This document shows positions 31,824 to 35,165 of a stretch of DNA of 35,165 nt, piece after piece. Both the position numbers and the translations under genes were made by a program. The first letter of the stretch is position 1, and the number at the start of each line of letters is the position of its first letter. The DNA lies in the NCBI GenBank assembly GCA_002698965.1, contig PAAT01000129.1:1-35165 (forward strand). The letters run 5' to 3'. The notes under the pieces are model-generated. The model was not told the DNA's origin. It made no database searches and saw only the letters and a list, made by a program, of their open reading frames with translations. The stretch comes from Rhodopirellula sp. (GTDB lineage Bacteria > Planctomycetota > Planctomycetia > Pirellulales > Pirellulaceae).

Positions 31824-32756
31824 ATGATGGATAGCAGAACCATGTGGCTACAAAAATCACGATGTCTTGTCAGTTGCCTTTGCCTGACTTTGTTCTTTGT
31901 TTCGATAGCCGAAGCCAAGGATTTGTATGTCAATAATGTTGGTGGTAGTGACAGTCAGAATGGCCGTTCGCCCAATGGAAACGATAGCAAGAGCGGGCCG
32001 GTCCGTACGATTTCACGAGCGATTCAACTCGCCGCGAAAGGGGATACTATCCACGTTGCGAAGACCACGGATCCCTATCGGGAAAGTATTTCTTTGCAGG
32101 GCGGTAGTAACAGCGGGCTAGTGGGAAAACACTTCAAGATTATCGGCGAGGGTGTGGTACTTGATGGCAGAACAGAAGTCCCCAAAGATGACTGGGAATT
32201 AATTTCAGACAATACTTATAGCACGCCAGCCCCTTCCCCTTACACGATTCTCTATCTCGGCAATAAGCCCGCTGAACGTGTTGTGCTAGAGGCTGATGCA
32301 AGTGATGTACCGGCGTTGGCAGAGGAGCAATGGTGTCTATTAAACCGACGTATTTATTTTCGAGCAAACCAAAAGAAATTACCGCGCGAGTATGATCTAA
32401 CCTATAACACTCGTCGTGTTGGAATAACACTTGTGAATTGTCGTCATGTCATTGTTCAGGGGTTCGTTGTTCAGGGATTTCAATTGGATGGTATCAACGC
32501 TCACGACAATGTATTCGGAGCAACGTTGTTGGGTATCACGGCACGGGGGAATGGACGTAGCGGGATTAGTGTTGGTGGAGCGTCACGCGTGACGATTGAA
32601 GCGTGTCTTGTTGGAAATAACGGCAAAGCTCAGCTTCGAACGGAAGGCTTCAGTGAAACAAAGCTAAAGAATAGCGACCTTATCGATGAGGATCCTCAAG
32701 CCCCGGCGATCGTGAGCGAAGGCGGTCGGATTCAACAAATGGAAGACCAACGCTGA
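31824..32756 (+). CDS. Short secreted right-handed parallel beta-helix protein
   Basis: A 310-residue exported protein. The signal peptide covers about residues 1-31 (ending FVSIAEA). KDLYVNNVGGSDSQNGRSPN with GPVRTISRAIQLAAKGDTIH is the usual opening of DUF1565/pectate-lyase-like beta-helix proteins. The later segments RHVIVQGFVVQGFQLDGINA, GATLLGITARGNGRSGISVG and RVTIEACLVGNNG are consecutive helix coils. There are few coils, so the helix is short compared with typical polysaccharide lyases of the fold. No catalytic Asp/Lys arrangement can be assigned, so it may bind or cleave glycans or be structural. Its stop is six bases from that of the convergent gene. The start has two adjacent ATG codons. 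Confidence 0.82.
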   Translation: MMDSRTMWLQKSRCLVSCLCLTLFFVSIAEAKDLYVNNVGGSDSQNGRSPNGNDSKSGPVRTISRAIQLAAKGDTIHVAKTTDPYRESISLQGGSNSGLVGKHFKIIGEGVVLDGRTEVPKDDWELISDNTYSTPAPSPYTILYLGNKPAERVVLEADASDVPALAEEQWCLLNRRIYFRANQKKLPREYDLTYNTRRVGITLVNCRHVIVQGFVVQGFQLDGINAHDNVFGATLLGITARGNGRSGISVGGASRVTIEACLVGNNGKAQLRTEGFSETKLKNSDLIDEDPQAPAIVSEGGRIQQMEDQR

Positions 32757-32762
32757 TCAGGC

Positions 32763-35165
32763 TTATTCGTTGGCAGCTTCCTGCCCGCTATTTAAATCGG
32801 CACCGCCGGGTAATACGGGCACCTGGAGGTTATTCAAATCCAGTGGGTTTTCTTGAACTGGTGCCTGACGTGGAAGTGCAAAGGTGTTGTTGAAGTACAA
32901 CTTTCCTTGGGCGTAAAAGCCTAAACGAAGTGTTAGGTCTGTCAGGAATTCTTCGTAACCCCGTCCTGCTTCGGCAGGACTGATGCCCTGTAGCAATGCA
33001 ACTTCTTTGATGAAGTTATCAATCATATTGGTCGAACTGTTAATGAGTTGCTGAGCAGTATTGAAATCGCCGAGCATCGCCTGGGCCGCAGCCTGAGTAG
33101 AAATTAACTGGGCCTTTTGAATGGCGGACACTTCGACGGCCTGAATGCCAGCTTCGACCAGTTGGAGGGCTTTTTCAGGATTTTGCAATTCGGCATCCGG
33201 TGACATTGCGTAGATGGTTGAAAGGAAAATTAATGATTCAAGGTTGTCCGGGTGCGAGTTGAGGATATCTTCTCCCACAGGAGCCCCCATGGTTACGCGT
33301 ACACACTGTTCGAGATGATAGACGCAGGCCAGAATGTTGCCTTCTTCAAGCGTTACATCAGCCATCGCCGAGTGTGCTTTCCAGTGATCATTGTCGATTT
33401 CGGTTGTGCGAAACATAAATGCCCGAGCGTCGTTTAGATATTTGTCCATCCCGCTCTGATCTTTTATTTCACCAGAGTCGACTTTGATTGCAAAAATACG
33501 TTGCAGCATTAATGCTAGGTCGTAGTTAGCTTCGGCATAGTTGGGGTTCAATGTCAAAGCATGTTTTAAATATGCCAGAGCGTCATCGTATTGTTTGAAA
33601 GTAAATTTGGCTTTGGAAGCATCGCTGTATGCTTTCGCTTCAACATGAGCCAGGTTGAGTTGGCGAGTGACCTGACATCTACCGGTTAAGGCATTAGAGA
33701 GATCCGGAATGATGTCGGTGATGGGGGTGAGGTTGTTTCGAATCGTTTTCAGTACCGGACGATGGAAGTCGAGTGACGCATTGGTTCGATATTCAAGGCG
33801 TGGCTTATCGTCATATAAAATACTCGCAGGCTCTCCCCCGGGATTGCTTATCATTTGCTGGAGGTTAGAGCCGTTGGCCAGAAAACATGACAGGAATGTG
33901 ACTGGATTGGCGAGCTGATGCTCACCACCACCCCAGTGACGATATCGTAGATCGTCCATGAAGACTGGGTGGGCCTCGGAATCAAACTGTTCAGTGATTT
34001 CAGCACGCGAAAACGTTGCCGTTTCGTCGCCGTTGATCCCGAGTAGTAATAGTTCAGAGGTGTTATACCAGAGCTGTGAGTTGGGAAATGTTTTGAGAAA
34101 AGTTGCCACCACTGATTGGAATTCAGGTTTTGCCAGAAATTCCAGAGGGACAAACTGGGAAAGCACCCCGCCTTCATGGAGACGCTCGCGAGCGCCTTCG
34201 TAAAACTCGTGAGTGTAGAAACTGGTTACTCCGGGGCGGAATACCTGCCCCACTTCAATGGAGATGACGTCATATTGTTTCTCCGTATGTGTCAGGTAAT
34301 TACGTCCGTCTTCTACAATCATTTGGATGTCAGTGTTTAGTCGGGCGGGACTACCTTCTGTCAACCAGTCGCCGTTAAAGAAGCGTATGAGCAGTGGTTC
34401 TAACTCAGCTTCAATCTCCACCAGATGCAATTCCTCAATGTCGTGCATTAGGAAACGCTGAGCGGTCTGGCCCGTCCCGAGTCCAACGACGCAGATACTC
34501 TTGGGGTTTCCATGAACCAGGGTTGGAATATGTCCCGCCATAAACTGCTGAGTCCGTTTCGAGTTTCCTTGCCATTGTTTGTCAATGTGCAACTCGAACA
34601 GGTCGTCGTTCTCTACAACCGTAATGAAGGAGTTGACTCCTTCGATAAGCGCTAGGTTAGTGCCATCAAGCGTTGGGATTTGACGTCCCTGGCTTAACAT
34701 GTCAAAAGGAATCCGAGTTCGTTGAATGAACATGCTGTTGCTTGACATGCGAATACCGACGAATGCCAAGGCAACCAACAAAATCCAAGCGACGCGATTT
34801 TCTAAAAGTCGTCCGCGTTCCAGTTTTGCCCAAACTAGGAATCCTGCTGCAACGCTGCAAACGCTGGTCAAAGCAACCGCGTTTTCCAGACCAAGGCGAG
34901 GTAGGATAAGGAATCCGATCAGCAGCGAGCCAGCGATGCCCCCAAACGTATTTAACGCTGAAAGTCGGCCGACTTCTGCTCCGATACCACTAGTACTGGA
35001 GCTTGCTAAACGAATCCCGATGGGAAATGCCATTCCGGCCATGATTGACGGAATCAGCATGATGCTTCCGATGAGGATTAATTGTTGGCTAAGTAAACCG
35101 GTACCGACTTGTTCCATGAAGTTAATCCAAACGATTTCGGCGGGTGCCATAATGATTCCGAAAGT
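32763..35165 (-). CDS. Membrane-anchored spermidine-synthase-like protein with TPR region (N-terminus cut by window edge)
   Basis: The frame stays open to the right edge, so at least 800 residues are present and the true start is outside. The visible N-terminal part has helices of a fused MFS-like membrane domain (LIGSIMLIPSIMAGMAFPIG, LNTFGGIAGSLLIGFLILP, then AWILLVALAFVGI). A spermidine-synthase/methyltransferase fold follows, with motif I as ICVVGLGTGQTAQRFL and LHLVEIEAEL. The usual acidic segment after DVI is DVISIEVGQVFRPGVTSFYT. It lacks the D-x-x-D-P motif of real aminopropyltransferases, so polyamine synthesis is doubtful. TPR-like helices occur around FKQYDDALAYLKHALTLNPN, and the C-terminus is low-complexity and proline-rich. 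Such proteins are frequent in planctomycetes with unknown function. Confidence 0.85.
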   Translation of the reverse strand, partial: TFGIIMAPAEIVWINFMEQVGTGLLSQQLILIGSIMLIPSIMAGMAFPIGIRLASSSTSGIGAEVGRLSALNTFGGIAGSLLIGFLILPRLGLENAVALTSVCSVAAGFLVWAKLERGRLLENRVAWILLVALAFVGIRMSSNSMFIQRTRIPFDMLSQGRQIPTLDGTNLALIEGVNSFITVVENDDLFELHIDKQWQGNSKRTQQFMAGHIPTLVHGNPKSICVVGLGTGQTAQRFLMHDIEELHLVEIEAELEPLLIRFFNGDWLTEGSPARLNTDIQMIVEDGRNYLTHTEKQYDVISIEVGQVFRPGVTSFYTHEFYEGARERLHEGGVLSQFVPLEFLAKPEFQSVVATFLKTFPNSQLWYNTSELLLLGINGDETATFSRAEITEQFDSEAHPVFMDDLRYRHWGGGEHQLANPVTFLSCFLANGSNLQQMISNPGGEPASILYDDKPRLEYRTNASLDFHRPVLKTIRNNLTPITDIIPDLSNALTGRCQVTRQLNLAHVEAKAYSDASKAKFTFKQYDDALAYLKHALTLNPNYAEANYDLALMLQRIFAIKVDSGEIKDQSGMDKYLNDARAFMFRTTEIDNDHWKAHSAMADVTLEEGNILACVYHLEQCVRVTMGAPVGEDILNSHPDNLESLIFLSTIYAMSPDAELQNPEKALQLVEAGIQAVEVSAIQKAQLISTQAAAQAMLGDFNTAQQLINSSTNMIDNFIKEVALLQGISPAEAGRGYEEFLTDLTLRLGFYAQGKLYFNNTFALPRQAPVQENPLDLNNLQVPVLPGGADLNSGQEAANE

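Noticed and set aside
1..35165. CRISPR arrays, prophage, transposases, restriction or toxin-antitoxin genes
   Set aside because: I looked for these on both strands and found no repeat-spacer pattern and no motif of such families.

Overview
The window looks like a chromosomal piece of a Planctomycetota bacterium with moderate GC. The case rests on gene content. DUF1501, DUF1552 and the DUF1587/1592/1588/1585 cytochrome proteins are characteristic of that phylum. They occur here with several secreted sulfatases, a Tat-exported Gfo/Idh/MocA oxidoreductase, and a very large protein combining a PVC-type c-heme domain with a propeller. I cannot assign a genus. Most proteins carry Sec or Tat signals, so much of the window is devoted to periplasmic or surface chemistry.

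Positions 1-10224 are a plus-strand block: the end of a GH127-type glycosidase with a carbohydrate-binding domain, a sulfatase, a DUF1501 protein, a gamma-glutamyltransferase, then a promoter-like element and a tightly coupled DUF1552/DUF1592-type cytochrome pair. This fits breakdown of sulfated glycans plus the phylum's poorly understood periplasmic redox modules. Facing it on the minus strand (10265-11935) is an exported SASA-type acetylesterase with two tandem domains, the second apparently dead.

Positions 12079-19208 hold a membrane-anchored TAXI-type binding protein translationally coupled to a secreted alpha/beta hydrolase, then a 1508-residue exported protein that joins a TIM barrel, LamG-like fold, c-type heme, propeller and azurin-like copper site. 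A sulfatase follows at 19350-20771. Convergent to it is a four-gene minus-strand operon (24812 down to 20779): exported nucleoside hydrolase-like protein, SelA-like PLP enzyme, sulfatase, and a small secreted PDZ-like protein whose two halves appear in swapped order. A Gfo/Idh/MocA oxidoreductase is transcribed divergently from that operon.

Positions 26409-28797 encode a CpaB-like and a CpaC/RcpA secretin-like protein with no other pilus genes in view, preceded by a 230-base non-coding stretch rich in inverted repeats. Then come a nucleoside-symporter-like MFS protein (minus), tRNA-Ala(GGC) (minus) with a strong terminator, a flippase-like membrane protein (plus), a short parallel beta-helix protein (plus), and the edge-truncated gene for a membrane-anchored spermidine-synthase-like protein with TPRs (minus).

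No phage, IS element, CRISPR array or defence locus is visible. The most unusual items are the heme/copper mosaic protein, the permuted PDZ-like protein, the TAXI receptor without a permease, the tandem esterase with a degenerate half, and the isolated cpaB-secretin pair. Family calls come from reading motifs; none was confirmed by database search.
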